A DNA stretch of 64,000 nt, taken from Spraguea lophii (lineage: Eukaryota; Microsporidia; Spragueidae). The notes under the pieces are model-generated. The model was not told the DNA's origin. It did not search any database and worked only from the letters and a program-made list of their open reading frames with translations. Location of the stretch: the NCBI GenBank assembly GCA_001887945.1, contig LDOQ01000076.1:39955-103954 (forward strand), in the 5' to 3' direction. Numbering within the stretch: the first letter of the stretch is position 1; the number at the start of each line of letters is the position of its first letter. Shown here in pieces: positions 10,148-20,368 of the stretch. The translations under genes and the position numbers were made by a program.

Positions 10148-10599
10148 GCCTTGCTTCCGGGTATTATTATTTAAAATAAAAAGATCAATATTCTTGACAT
10201 TTTTTACTAGAAGATTTATTATATAAAATTATATATTTAAATTCTAGAATGTATAATGCTTTCTATTTAATTTTAGATAATATCTTATTTAATTTTGTAG
10301 TTTTTAAAAAAATAATTTTTCTAATACTTATTTTTTTATTAATAAAATATTGTTTGGTTGTTTCCATATTACTTGTTCTCTTAAAAATTTTTGATAATAT
10401 TCATTTAAATCTTCATAAGCGATATTGTATGATATACATATGAAATGAAGAATTTATTTCATCGGAAATGATATAAATATATAATCAGTGGCATTTTATA
10501 TTTCATAATAAATACTGAATAAGATAAAATTTAATGGGGATAGAAAAAGTTAAAAGATTTTTGAAGATAAAATTTTTTATTAGATACACAAAAATAAAT
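10148..10599. other. Spacer, nothing recognised
   Basis: This is the upstream flank of the secreted-protein gene. A 64-codon T-rich frame at 10249 is very hydrophobic and has no homologue in the window; I do not accept it as a gene. Confidence 0.4.
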
Positions 10600-10800
10600 T
10601 GCAATTTCATTTGTTACAGGATTAGCTTATGTTCAAAAAGGATTTAAATCTGATTAAAATACAATGTAGAGGACGATATGAATCGTATCACTAACAAGAC
10701 CATGTGATAAGATAAGGTCAATATGTAGTAATAGACCTAATTATTATTAGATAATTATGTTTTAAGTAACCAATAATACAAACAATGTAGGTGTTATTAA
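10600..10800 (+). mobile_element. Strongly degenerate SINE-like body fragment
   Basis: The order GGATTTAAATCTGATTAAAA, GACGATATGAA, GATAAGATAAGGTCAATATG, GTAGTAATAGACC parallels the central body of the 13.9-kb and 25.9-kb copies. Similarity is weak, so the boundaries and assignment are tentative. Confidence 0.35.
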
Positions 10801-11199
10801 ATAAGATACTTTAATAGTAAATGAATGTTATTTTAAAAAAAGTTTACCTATGCGTATTTATGTTGGGTAAATTTGAAATCGACAAATTTCATAATATAGG
10901 ATAATTTAACGTAACAGTTATTTATTTTGTATTTTTTATATAAAAATAATAAAATCGAATAAAAAATGCTTTCGAAAATTTTATCATTTTGAAAATTCTA
11001 AAATTGAATGGGGAAACTTATAACATTGACATTAACCTGCCTAGTTTAATTACAGAATAATTTTTTTAAATGATGAGTAGGAAAAGCTCGTTAATACATC
11101 CCTAAATGGAGTCTAAAGTCAAATTTCAAATATAAATAATACTGAATTTTTTCTGTTCTCGAGGATTTTTCATATTTTCTTGATAATACTTTAATTATT

Positions 11200-11535
11200 C
11201 TCAAAATGCTCGGGCCGGATACAGCTCATCGTCGTATGAAGTCGTTGATTTCTTAAAGTACGAATAGTTTGTATCGATTAATCTTGTTATAAATATACAC
11301 CAACTTCATCTTCATTTATTATCCTAAGCGTTATGATTTTGAATATAATCCACATCCTTGCCCGAATTCTTAATGTAATATTAATGAAATCCCAAGTTAA
11401 TATAAAAATTATGACTATATAAACTAAATACTGTTTTGATCCAGGTAGAGTGGCATACAAAACATAATTAAAGTCGCATTATTATATCCTCACATATTTT
11501 ATTTACATTCACCTGCTTCATCTGAGATTTTATTC
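11200..11535 (-). mobile_element. SINE-like body fragment, minus orientation
   Basis: Read on the minus strand, the segment gives CTGGATCAAAACAGTATTTA, TTCATTAATATTACATTAAG, ACAAGATTAATCGATACAAA and CTTTAAGAAATCAACGACTT. These match, in order, the CCAGATTAAA, CCAATATTAT, GTGAGATTAGTTAATACAAG and CTTTAAGGAACTAACAGT blocks of the family. No head is recognisable. Confidence 0.5.
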
Positions 11536-11559
11536 TTTTTTTTGCTTTTAAACTTTACA

Positions 11560-11640
11560 AAGACTTAAGAACCGAAGGTCATAAACTATAATAAACCGCA
11601 ATCGGTCAGAAAACCTCTATAAACAAAAGTGTTATTTAAA
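11560..11640 (+). mobile_element. Solitary type-B tail of the SINE-like family
   Basis: It contains only the 3' block: GAACCGAAGGTCATAAACTA, then ATAAACCGCAATCGGTCAGA, then CTCTATAAACAAAAGTGTTA. The match to the tails at 26.4 and 39.0 kb is close. The rest of the element is absent in this orientation, which fits 5' truncation. Confidence 0.65.
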
Positions 11641-12361
11641 AAAAATCTAGAAGGATTATTTGTTTGATAATATATCCACATACAGGAAATTAGGAAAGAT
11701 AAATTAAACTTTTGAAACAGTTTTAATTTATCATTGAAAAGTTATAAATAATTTTCCTAAAAAATTGATGAAATCTTTTAAAGCAATATTTCTTCAAATG
11801 CGTAACCTAAGGATTTTTATCTTCAGTCTTACAAGATTACATTAGAAAATATATGATAAAAATACTAAGATACATTTTTTTATATATTTTATTTTGTAAC
11901 AAAAAATAGTTTTTCATTTATTACGTATATTATTATATTTAATTAAAGTATATATATGTTTAAAAAATTATGTTTACAAGAAATATTTTGAATGTTTTAT
12001 GAATCAGTATGAAAATTTTATATAAAAAATTAATTGTAACTATCGATGAACATTAATCAATATATTGAATTAAAATAGGTCTATAATCGCAAATGATGTT
12101 AGTAATAACATAAATTATGATATATATATTTTATATATGATAATATTGATATCTTGATAATTTGTTAGACTGTTTTCGTTTTCTACCAGAGAAGGATAAA
12201 CCTTCTCACCTTCAATATCTTAATTATAAAAATATTATATCTTAATTTAATTTAATCTATTTTATTTTATAATATTTTTATTTCAATTTTTCTATTGAAA
12301 TATTTTTTAACAGCTTTCTTAAGCCATTATTAATATTTTTATTTTACCCATTGGATTATTT
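11641..12361. other. AT-rich spacer, nothing recognised
   Basis: This is the upstream flank of the Dus1 gene. No reading frame or RNA gene is supported. Confidence 0.5.
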
Positions 12362-13648
12362 ATGTCTAAAAAAACCTTTAAAATAGTTGCTCCGATGTAT
12401 GATCATTCTGATTATGCTTGGCGTATACTTTCTGCTCGATATGGTGCAGATATGTGTTTTACAGAAATGATACATTCAGAGTCATTGTTAAGAGAATATA
12501 ATGGTAAGAAAAATAGAAATAGAAATAAAAAATCTGTGATAATAAATAATAAGAATACAACAGATGATTTGAAGGATTCGGATTCTAATTCTTTATTGGT
12601 TTCTAATGCACATGTTGTGGAATTTTATAAAAAGTTTAGTACGGGGGTGTTAGATGATAGATTGGTGATTCAAATTTCCGGTAATAATTTGGATAGTATG
12701 TGTACGGCAGGAAAAATTTTAATGAATTATAATGCTAAATATATTGATATAAATTTGGGATGCCCGCAGAATATTGCTAAACGTGGGAATTATGGAGCGC
12801 ATCTAGCTTTAAACGATAAAAAATCCAAAAGCGAAGATGGATCCAAATTTACGAAGATATCATCATTAGTGAAAGGCTTATCATCTAATGGAATTCCTGT
12901 CAGTTGTAAAATACGTATATTTGAAGATTTGGAAGAAACATTGGAATATTGTAAAATTTTGGAAAAAAGTGGATGTCAAATGTTGACAGTACATGGAAGA
13001 ACTGTGTATCAAAAAGGAAAAGATACTGGATTGGCTGATTGGAATGCAATTAAAAAAATAAAAGAAGTATTAAAAATACCTGTCATAGCTAATGGTAACA
13101 TTCTAGACTATGATGATGTTATTAAATGTGTTGATTATACAAAATGTGATGGTGTAATGGTAGCTGAATCTCATCTACAAAATCCCACGTTATTTTGTAG
13201 TGGTGAATTTAATACATTTGTTATTTTTAAAGAATATTTGGATATTTGTAAAGATGTAAAAAATTCGGCAACTATTAAAGAAGTACGATGTCATGCATAT
13301 AATATATTTAAAAGAATAATTAATAAATCACGTACAATGTTTTTTAATAAAGATTTTATATTTGATGGAATAAATAATAACTGTGAAAATATTTATCATA
13401 ATGAAACTTTTAACGGAAATGATATAAAAACCCCTAAATCATTAAATAATAAAAATAACAAGCAAATTAAGATGTGTGATTTTTTGAGAGAAAGAATAGG
13501 TAGATGTAAAAATTTAAATGATTTTTATAAATTTAATAATGATTTAGAAAATATGATAGATCAATCATTAATGAAAGATGAAGAAAAAAGAGAAATTAAA
13601 ATACTTAAAGCAACATCGAGAAGTGGTGAAAAATTAAATCCAATATAA
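12362..13648 (+). CDS. DUS1: tRNA-dihydrouridine synthase, Dus1 type
   Basis: This is an FMN-dependent enzyme that reduces uridine to dihydrouridine in the D-loop of tRNA; Dus1 acts at positions 16 and 17. The start 'FKIVAPMYDHSDYAWRILS' matches the FMN-binding beginning of Dus1. The catalytic cysteine is Cys134 in INLGCPQ, followed by AKRGNYGAHL, the Dus1-specific loop. Further conserved blocks are VSCKIRIF, LTVHGRT and IPVIANGNI (phosphate-binding part of the TIM barrel). The last blocks, GVMVAESHLQNP and LFCSGE, complete the barrel, and the C-terminal about 150 residues form a helical domain with Lys/Asn-rich insertions. ACCC lies upstream of the ATG. Dus1 rather than Dus2 or Dus3 is favoured by QNIAKRG and by the absence of zinc fingers or a double-stranded-RNA domain. 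Confidence 0.92.
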   Translation: MSKKTFKIVAPMYDHSDYAWRILSARYGADMCFTEMIHSESLLREYNGKKNRNRNKKSVIINNKNTTDDLKDSDSNSLLVSNAHVVEFYKKFSTGVLDDRLVIQISGNNLDSMCTAGKILMNYNAKYIDINLGCPQNIAKRGNYGAHLALNDKKSKSEDGSKFTKISSLVKGLSSNGIPVSCKIRIFEDLEETLEYCKILEKSGCQMLTVHGRTVYQKGKDTGLADWNAIKKIKEVLKIPVIANGNILDYDDVIKCVDYTKCDGVMVAESHLQNPTLFCSGEFNTFVIFKEYLDICKDVKNSATIKEVRCHAYNIFKRIINKSRTMFFNKDFIFDGINNNCENIYHNETFNGNDIKTPKSLNNKNNKQIKMCDFLRERIGRCKNLNDFYKFNNDLENMIDQSLMKDEEKREIKILKATSRSGEKLNPI

Positions 13649-13839
13649 AAAATTCGGATTTATTAAATTATAGAATATTTTTATTTGCTTCTAACGTATT
13701 ATGAAGTTTTAATCTTTATGTGTTTAATTAATTTTTGATAAACAAGATATTTTAAATTTCCAGAACAAAAGTTTGAATATATTAAATTCACCACTAAAAT
13801 ATTATATTTTTATTTCAATTATCTCGTTAAAATAAATAA

Positions 13840-13935
13840 CTATTAAGTAGTATGTGCAATATGGTTTTATTATATGCACTCAATAAACTTAATAACACAA
13901 ATATATTATGTGCTTAAGGAACCAATAGTGCGGAT
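13840..13935 (+). mobile_element. SINE-like 3' body fragment
   Basis: It contains TATGTGCTTAAGGAACCAAT, matching the GTGCTTTAAGGAACTAACAGT block that recurs in the adjoining copy at 14.2 kb. It therefore appears to be a separate fragment, with a second copy lying directly downstream. Confidence 0.45.
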
Positions 13936-14285
13936 TTGCGTTTGATGACGTAATTTGATTATACCTTGTTATGACGGTATTACTACTAGATTAAAGTAAT
14001 GTTTAGCTGGTGTAATTGCAATTCTTGTGTTAATTAGTGATTCGCCCAATATTATATCAAGAATGGATTTGAAATCTCATTAAGACTATGAATGGCGATA
14101 TTACGCATTATACGCAAAATCAGATGTTCTGGGGTATAAAATAAAATAATATTAATGCATATCTATAGTGAGATTAGTTAATACAAGTTATTTGTGCTTT
14201 AAGGAACTAACAGTATCAAATTTAATAGACAACAACCGGTCAGAACATTTGATAATAATTAAACTGTTATTTGGAAAAATTTTAT
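13936..14285 (+). mobile_element. SINE-like element, type-A tail, lacking a clear head
   Basis: The body is well preserved: TACTAGATTAAAGTAATG, AGCTGGTGTAATTGCAATTC, GTGATTCGCCCAATATTATA, GGATTTGAAATCTCATTAAG, TTCTGGGGTATAAAATA, TTAATGCATATCTATAGTGA and CTTTAAGGAACTAACAGTAT. It ends in the type-A tail CCGGTCAGAACATTTGATAA followed by TAAACTGTTATTT. It shares body blocks with the copies at 25.9 and 38.6 kb. Confidence 0.7.
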
Positions 14286-15339
14286 CTCTGGTGAAAAATA
14301 AATAAAATGAATTTATGAGATCTTTATTCATATTTCTGTTATATTACATAATTAATTATAATAATAATTTAAAATTAAATATCATATAATATATTATATA
14401 TTTAGAAATTCTATTACTATAATTATATTTTAATATTAAATATTATTTAATTTGCGAATAAATGAATAGTAATCAATCTATAAATATAAAATCGCGCTTG
14501 TTCCAATATTTATTCCTTGGATATTTTAAATAATAAAGTATAATAAAATAATATAAAGATTGGTAACAAACCAATATACCTTCCATATTAACAAATATTA
14601 ATATTATAAAAATGTCAGAGATATCTAGATATTGTATAATAAAATATATATTAAAATAAATAAAAAGTTAATTTCTATATTATTCACTATATAAACATAA
14701 TATTATTTTATATTTCAATATATCTAATATAATAATATTATAATTTAAAACAATAATGTCTTATAAAAGTATAATTTGAAATAATACTATAATACATAAT
14801 AATGTATACAAGATATATCAACTATTATATTATAGTATTATTTTAAATTATAAGAGTGTTTTATACCTTAAATATAATTGTGTATGTATAATTTAATATA
14901 CTTTTATAGTAAATTATATTATCCAAGATTTAAAGTATTTGTTTTTATTGTAATAAAAGAATAAATTAGATAATTTAATAAACTTATGATTAAATTATAA
15001 AAATAACAAAGTATAATCTTTTAAATGAAAAAATATAAAAGAATAATAAATACGATGGAAGATATTTTTTAATTGAAAATATTTTTACAATTAAAAATAT
15101 TATTGACTTTTTAAATTATGAATTTATACTCTTTTATACAAAAATGGAATTTTTTATTGATGGTTTTTGTTTATTGTGATTAATGAAAATATTTTTTATA
15201 AAAATTTTATCTTGATTTTTGCGTTCTTTTTCTTTTTTTTGGAATTTAATGACATAATTCATATCTCATTAAATTAAAATCAAAAGAATCATTGATATAT
15301 CACCATAATTAGTATTTAACTACAAACAATTCCTTTGTT
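14286..15339. other. AT-rich spacer with a 24-bp inverted repeat
   Basis: No gene is recognised. Positions 14771-14794 and 14828-14851 are reverse complements with one mismatch and a 33-nt spacer. In DNA this AT-rich such a palindrome may be chance or a decayed element. Confidence 0.45.
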
Positions 15340-16566
15340 ATGACAGAATATAATTTTAATAATGGGATATATAAAGAAAAGGATGAAGAGGAAATGGATG
15401 GAAAGGATGTAGAGGATGTAGAGAAAACAAATAAAATAAGTGGTGTTGATGAATTGTATCAATCTGGGATGGATAATCAAATCATGAAACAAAAACATAA
15501 TGAATATACTGCATCACAGTATTATGGGAGATCTCAGGTGCATCCAGATTATCAATATCAGAGGAAACAGGATGCTTATATGCATGAAAATACACACTCA
15601 ATGTATTCACCAAGGATGCCTCAATTTTTTTCATATCCTCACCATGATTCAAATATAGGTTATCATTTCTATGATATGAATAGTAATGGTCAATTTATAC
15701 CCAATATATCATCACATGATACAATGAATACTATGAGAGTAATTAAAGAGGTTAGGAGAAAACCTAAATTGAGAGTATGTAGCAATTGTGTGACAACCAC
15801 CACTCCGTCTTGGAGAAGGAGTGTTGATAAGAAACAGTTACTATGTAATGCCTGTGGTTTATATCAAAAATTACACCATAAACCGAGGCCCTTTGCAACA
15901 ACACCAGATGGCAAAACTAAAGCCTTAAAAACTGGTTTTGAAAAATACAAATGTCTTTCTTGCGGTATTACAGAATCAAGAATGTGGAGAAAAACACCAT
16001 CAAATCTTCCAATTTGTCACAGTTGTTACATACAAGAAATAGGCCACCATATTTCCAACGATCATCCGAGTGAGATACAGAATAATGAAATATATGATAA
16101 AGGATTAAAAGGTGATTACATGCCACACAACCAAGAAATAAATTATAGAAGAAACCATCACGACATGGCATATGACATGTATTCACCACAGGATAGATCC
16201 TATGCTAACCACCTATACACTGATCAAATAAAAGATCAATATTCTCCTCAAATGGATACTCAAGAACCTCAAGATAAACAAGAAACAAAATTTACAGAAA
16301 CAGATGAACATTACAAAACACCGTTTTCCAAAGATATATACACATCCAATTATTCAACCATAGATAAACAAAGAAAAAATATGTCATATTACAGAGATGA
16401 TGGTTACTTTTACGAGCAGAATGCAGAAAGAAAAGAAACCACGAATGAAAATGAAAAGAGTAAAATAGTAGAATCTAATTTTCACAGTGATAATCCATAT
16501 AATCACAGTTATCCAGAAAAAAACTTTGTAAATAAAAACAGCCCAGATAGAACAGAAGATCATTAA
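15340..16566 (+). CDS. GATA-type transcription factor with two zinc fingers
   Basis: This 408-residue protein is probably a nuclear sequence-specific DNA-binding regulator. Finger 1 starts at Cys147 and has the fungal-type GATA pattern C-x2-C-x18-C-x2-C with PSWRR and CNACGLYQKLHHKPRP. This fits the family consensus TPxWRR...LCNACGLYxKxHxxxRP. A second, less canonical finger starts at Cys205: C-x2-C-x17-C-x2-C with MWRKTPSNLPICHSC. It keeps the TWRK-like core but lacks the CNACG tail and the basic extension. The N- and C-terminal flanks are Tyr/His/Gln/Asn-rich and probably disordered. No CCC motif precedes the ATG, unlike most genes here. Two-finger GATA proteins in fungi include iron and nitrogen regulators; which role applies here cannot be read from the sequence. 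Confidence 0.9.
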   Translation: MTEYNFNNGIYKEKDEEEMDGKDVEDVEKTNKISGVDELYQSGMDNQIMKQKHNEYTASQYYGRSQVHPDYQYQRKQDAYMHENTHSMYSPRMPQFFSYPHHDSNIGYHFYDMNSNGQFIPNISSHDTMNTMRVIKEVRRKPKLRVCSNCVTTTTPSWRRSVDKKQLLCNACGLYQKLHHKPRPFATTPDGKTKALKTGFEKYKCLSCGITESRMWRKTPSNLPICHSCYIQEIGHHISNDHPSEIQNNEIYDKGLKGDYMPHNQEINYRRNHHDMAYDMYSPQDRSYANHLYTDQIKDQYSPQMDTQEPQDKQETKFTETDEHYKTPFSKDIYTSNYSTIDKQRKNMSYYRDDGYFYEQNAERKETTNENEKSKIVESNFHSDNPYNHSYPEKNFVNKNSPDRTEDH

Positions 16567-17262
16567 ATGTATCAAATGTACTATTTCTTTTTTCACAAAG
16601 TTTTATAAATAAAAAGATTTTCAATATATTTTTATCTTTTAAAAATAATTTAATGACTTTCTTTGAACATATAAATAAAATTTACAAATTTACACATATT
16701 AAATATTTTTAAAATAAAGCAATAAGTCTTATTTTAATTATCTGGAGATCTTTTATCATTTAAATGCTTTTTTATTATGTTTATTGCAATGTATTTTTCA
16801 AAATAATAAATAAATTGTATTAAATATATTACTTATTTTCAAACTCAATGATTAATTGTTATTCTGTTATAATCGATAAACGATAACAAAAGATATAAAA
16901 TATTTTATTTGTATTGAAATGAAATAAATAATTCTCTTATCTATATAATAATGATTTTATTGGCATATGTTTATTTAATTAATTTTCTATTATCAAATAT
17001 ATTTTTTAAAGTTTTGTATATAAAAACTAACCTATCCTAACCTTAGAGGACTAAATAATACATAATTTATTTTATAACTAAGATAAAAGAGGAAAATAAA
17101 TAATAAAATATTATATACACGATAAACAATAGAAAGAATAATAAAAATTTAGTTTTAATAAAAAAAAGAATTAACTTTTCAATATTTTAATTATTTTATT
17201 ACTCATTTAAAGATTAAAATCATAATTTAAAAATATCATAGATACTATTATTTCACTCGCAT
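16567..17262. other. Convergent spacer, nothing recognised
   Basis: This is AT-rich sequence between two convergent genes. No supported feature was found; a short CTAACCTATCCTAACCTTAG stretch near 17029-17048 is the only notable non-AT run. Confidence 0.45.
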
Positions 17263-18480
17263 TTAAAATGATGAATACCCTAAATCCCCGTTTTTAGAAT
17301 TTTTACATTTCTTGGTATTTTTATCCTGATACATGTTCTCGAAGTTTGTCATCATATTTTCTTTATTTTTTTGTTTAGTAGTTTTAATAAGTTCTAATAT
17401 ATCTCTTAATATTTCCCTGTCTTCATTTTCAAATATTGGATCATATTTAACATTCGAATTTCTCATCTGTTCAAGCTTTTTGGATCCATATTTTTCATCT
17501 GTTCTAGAGGTGTAATCTGTACGTTCTGTATCTGGTTTTTGTTTAGATGAGGTGTTCGTTGTATAGTCGAATGGATTTATATCAAAATCAAACATTTGTT
17601 TTTTCGCCTTTTTTGTATTTTGAACGGGTTCTGAATCATTCCTTTGTGTAGAGGTAACACAATGAAAAGGTGTATCCCTATTTTGAAATATTGACGAATC
17701 AAATGGTCTATTGCAACATAAAAATGGTGTTCCTATCGCTAAACCTTTGTGATTCAAACCATTTTGATTTTCAACTAAACCTTTACATTTTTTAGTGTTA
17801 ATTTCAGTATCTTCGTTCACTTCAACTATCCTGTTTTGATCATTTTTAGCTGTTGTGGGTAAAGGTATCAAAGGGGTTGACATACTGGGGGTACTATAGA
17901 CTGGTACAAAATATTTCGCCTCTTGATTCATTATTGGCATGAAATATGATTGTTGTGTTTGGTTTTCCGGATGTTTTACTTCTTCTGATACACAAGGATT
18001 TAAATCAATAAGATCATTTAAGTCACCCAGTAAATTTCTTTTTGGATACTTTATTTTATTCTCACCAATAGCTTTTGAATTTTGACTGTTTACAGAGGTT
18101 TGATCTATTTCAGATTTCGTATTTTCAATCAATAAAGTATATTCGTTTAAAGGTGTTGTAGTATTATTTTTATAATCATTATCAATTTTTCGCTTTCTAA
18201 CCAGTGGATTTAAAATACCTTGTTCCATATTTTTAACTCCATCCGCCTCTATACTCTTTTCATTATCTTTTTGCTCAGCTACTTTAACTCCTTCTACTGC
18301 CTTATTTTCTGGTTTAATAATATCGGAATTAAAAAAACCTACAACTTTTCCATACAATAATTTTAAAAGACACGTAGTACTTTCTTTTTCTTTATAAATA
18401 GATAGTGATACTTTAACAATTATAACGAATAAAATAATACATGCTACAGCGATCATCGTAATTGCTCTTTTAATCAACAT
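17263..18480 (-). CDS. Membrane-anchored protein of unknown function
   Basis: This is a 405-residue protein with one strong N-terminal hydrophobic segment (about residues 5-28, preceded by Lys4-Arg5). It could be a signal anchor or an uncleaved signal peptide. The rest is polar, Lys/Glu/Asn/Thr-rich and probably disordered. Short clusters such as NPFDYTT are present, and cysteines around residues 243-283 (NTKKCKG, FLCCNRPF, FHCVTS) may form a small structured centre. I recognise no domain. GGG and CCC triplets lie a few bases further upstream of the ATG than usual. The gene is convergent with the GATA factor gene. Localisation to a membrane is inferred from the single segment only. Confidence 0.7.
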   Translation of the reverse strand: MLIKRAITMIAVACIILFVIIVKVSLSIYKEKESTTCLLKLLYGKVVGFFNSDIIKPENKAVEGVKVAEQKDNEKSIEADGVKNMEQGILNPLVRKRKIDNDYKNNTTTPLNEYTLLIENTKSEIDQTSVNSQNSKAIGENKIKYPKRNLLGDLNDLIDLNPCVSEEVKHPENQTQQSYFMPIMNQEAKYFVPVYSTPSMSTPLIPLPTTAKNDQNRIVEVNEDTEINTKKCKGLVENQNGLNHKGLAIGTPFLCCNRPFDSSIFQNRDTPFHCVTSTQRNDSEPVQNTKKAKKQMFDFDINPFDYTTNTSSKQKPDTERTDYTSRTDEKYGSKKLEQMRNSNVKYDPIFENEDREILRDILELIKTTKQKNKENMMTNFENMYQDKNTKKCKNSKNGDLGYSSF

Positions 18481-19354
18481 ATTGATACCCGTGTATTTCC
18501 CCTCTTATATAAACATGTATTAACTACATTTATATAATTGAAATATTATCTTTCGGTAATTTGAAATATTTGGTTAGTAGAAAATAGAAAATATCAAAAT
18601 ATATTATACTTTTAAACAGCTTTATAAATTTAAAATGTTTTTATAACATATTAATTCTATAAATATACTATAATAATATAATTATTTTCAACCATATGCC
18701 ATTTTCTTAATATTGAAAATTATTAATATATTTTATATTAGCAAACAAATATATTATATATACTACGTAATTATCATTATACCTTCAATTATATAAAATA
18801 TTTTTTATTTTGTTTTATTTATAGAATATTAGAATAATTTATAATTCATTATTGCTGTATTATAAATATAATTTGATATAATTATAAATATTAATAACTG
18901 TTTTTTATATTTATTAGATTAATAAAGTTATTTTTTTCCTTGATGTCATATATCTTTTATTTTCTACGTAACAATATTTCATTTAAAATTATTTAAAAAT
19001 AAAATATTACGTTAGAATATAATATATTTATTTTGATTTTTGAATAAATATTCCATTATTCAAAAAAAGCAAAGTCGATCTGTTAATTTTTTTATAAATA
19101 ACCTGTTTAAAATATTGATTTTATTATTTAAAAAAATGAAAAGTTGATTTGTTAATCTTTTATAGGTAAATTATTTAGAATATTAGTGTTTCAGATAGAA
19201 ATAATCTGATAATAAAAAATCGAATCCGTATCCAGAAAAACAAAATATTTTAATATAAAACGTTTGAAAATCATATCATCACAATCACCATCATTTAATC
19301 ATTATCATGCAATTCTAAAACATTGTTTATTTTACATTATCCCACAATATTCCT
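18481..19354. other. Divergent spacer, nothing recognised
   Basis: This is AT-rich sequence between the membrane-protein gene and the EF-hand gene. No RNA gene or family repeat is supported. Confidence 0.45.
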
Positions 19355-19765
19355 ATGTCAGAAATTTACGATATATTTACGCGTATAAATAAAAGTGGAT
19401 CAAATAGAATAAGTAGAGCAGAAATGGATACATTTATAAATACATTACATTCTCCATTATCACCACAAGATAAATCTCTTATAATAAAAACCATCCCAAA
19501 AAAAGGAATAAATTTTGATGAATTTAAAGATGTATGGGAATCGTATATTAATAATCCAGGGGATATAAATAGAATAGAAGATGTATTTGCATATTCTAAT
19601 AAAAAAGGTAATGGGAAAATAACAATAGATGAATTAAAAAATATTTTTATACATTTGTGTGAACCTAAGACAGAAAAGGATTTAATTAAATTAATAACAA
19701 TAGCAGATACCGATGGTGATGGTATGGTTTCATTGGAAGAGTTTAAAGGAATATTAAAGAAATAA
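19355..19765 (+). CDS. EF-hand calcium-binding protein (calmodulin/centrin-like)
   Basis: This 136-residue protein is built of calmodulin-like helix-loop-helix units. The last EF-hand loop, D118-T-D-G-D-G-M-V-S-L-E-E129, is canonical, with acidic residues at positions 1, 3, 5 and 12. The loop around NKKGNGKITIDE near residue 85 keeps the Gly-Ile core but has Asn/Lys at calcium ligands and is probably weak. The first unit (NKSGSNRISRAE) is also degenerate. The second unit is reduced (KGINFDEF). One strong site plus vestigial ones resembles regulatory light chains or diverged calmodulins. CCC lies 11 bases upstream of the ATG. The exact partner, for example a myosin, cannot be deduced. Confidence 0.85.
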   Translation: MSEIYDIFTRINKSGSNRISRAEMDTFINTLHSPLSPQDKSLIIKTIPKKGINFDEFKDVWESYINNPGDINRIEDVFAYSNKKGNGKITIDELKNIFIHLCEPKTEKDLIKLITIADTDGDGMVSLEEFKGILKK

Positions 19766-19853
19766 TTACAAAAAAATATTATACAATAATTTAAATTCAG
19801 TATGTTAACAATTAATATTCTTTTATTAATAAATTTATAATTTTAAAAATATT

Positions 19854-20294
19854 TTAACTGCTTTTTTCTTTCAAATATATTTTCAACATTGTAAAACTTT
19901 CTTCAAAATCATCTACCTGCTCCATAGAATACGTGCTTATTATACCATTATCAAATTTTAAATTTAAAAGTGCGCTTCTTTCTAAATGTGGATTATATGC
20001 TCTATGTTTTACAATCATTGAATCTTCTGTAACAGATGTAATATCTATAAAAATCTTCTTATCGTGCAGACGTATACTGAAACCATGGCTTATAGGTTTT
20101 GTAGACATATAGAACCATATAGGTTTATAATATGCATCAAATTCTTCTTTTACATCCAATATAAGAGAATAACTTCCAGAATTAAAAAATAATAATTCTG
20201 ATCTGCTCGCAGCAGAATAAGTCTTTTCTTTTATGAAATTATAAATTTTATTGTATTTACAATTGAATCCTAAGAAGAAAAGAAATAAGCGCAT
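19854..20294 (-). CDS. Small protein of unknown function
   Basis: I do not recognise this 146-residue protein. The N-terminus is moderately hydrophobic (MRLFLFFLGF) and may be a short signal segment. The remainder alternates charged and hydrophobic residues and looks beta-rich (for example SYSLILDV, KKIFIDITSV, SALLNLKF), ending in a short charged helix. CC lies directly before the ATG, as in neighbouring genes. Its stop codon faces that of the EF-hand gene across an 88-bp spacer, and it is 74 bp downstream of the Hsp90 stop on the same strand. The compact placement and start motif support a real gene. Confidence 0.65.
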   Translation of the reverse strand: MRLFLFFLGFNCKYNKIYNFIKEKTYSAASRSELLFFNSGSYSLILDVKEEFDAYYKPIWFYMSTKPISHGFSIRLHDKKIFIDITSVTEDSMIVKHRAYNPHLERSALLNLKFDNGIISTYSMEQVDDFEESFTMLKIYLKEKSS

Positions 20295-20368
20295 GGAATA
20301 GACGAGAAATTAAAATTTTAAAGACAAAGTTTTATATTGAAACAAATCAATGTAAGAAGAAAATTTTA

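Noticed and set aside
10249..10443. 64-codon hydrophobic frame
   Set aside because: T-rich DNA gives Phe/Ile/Leu-rich frames by chance; there is no start motif and no relative in the window.
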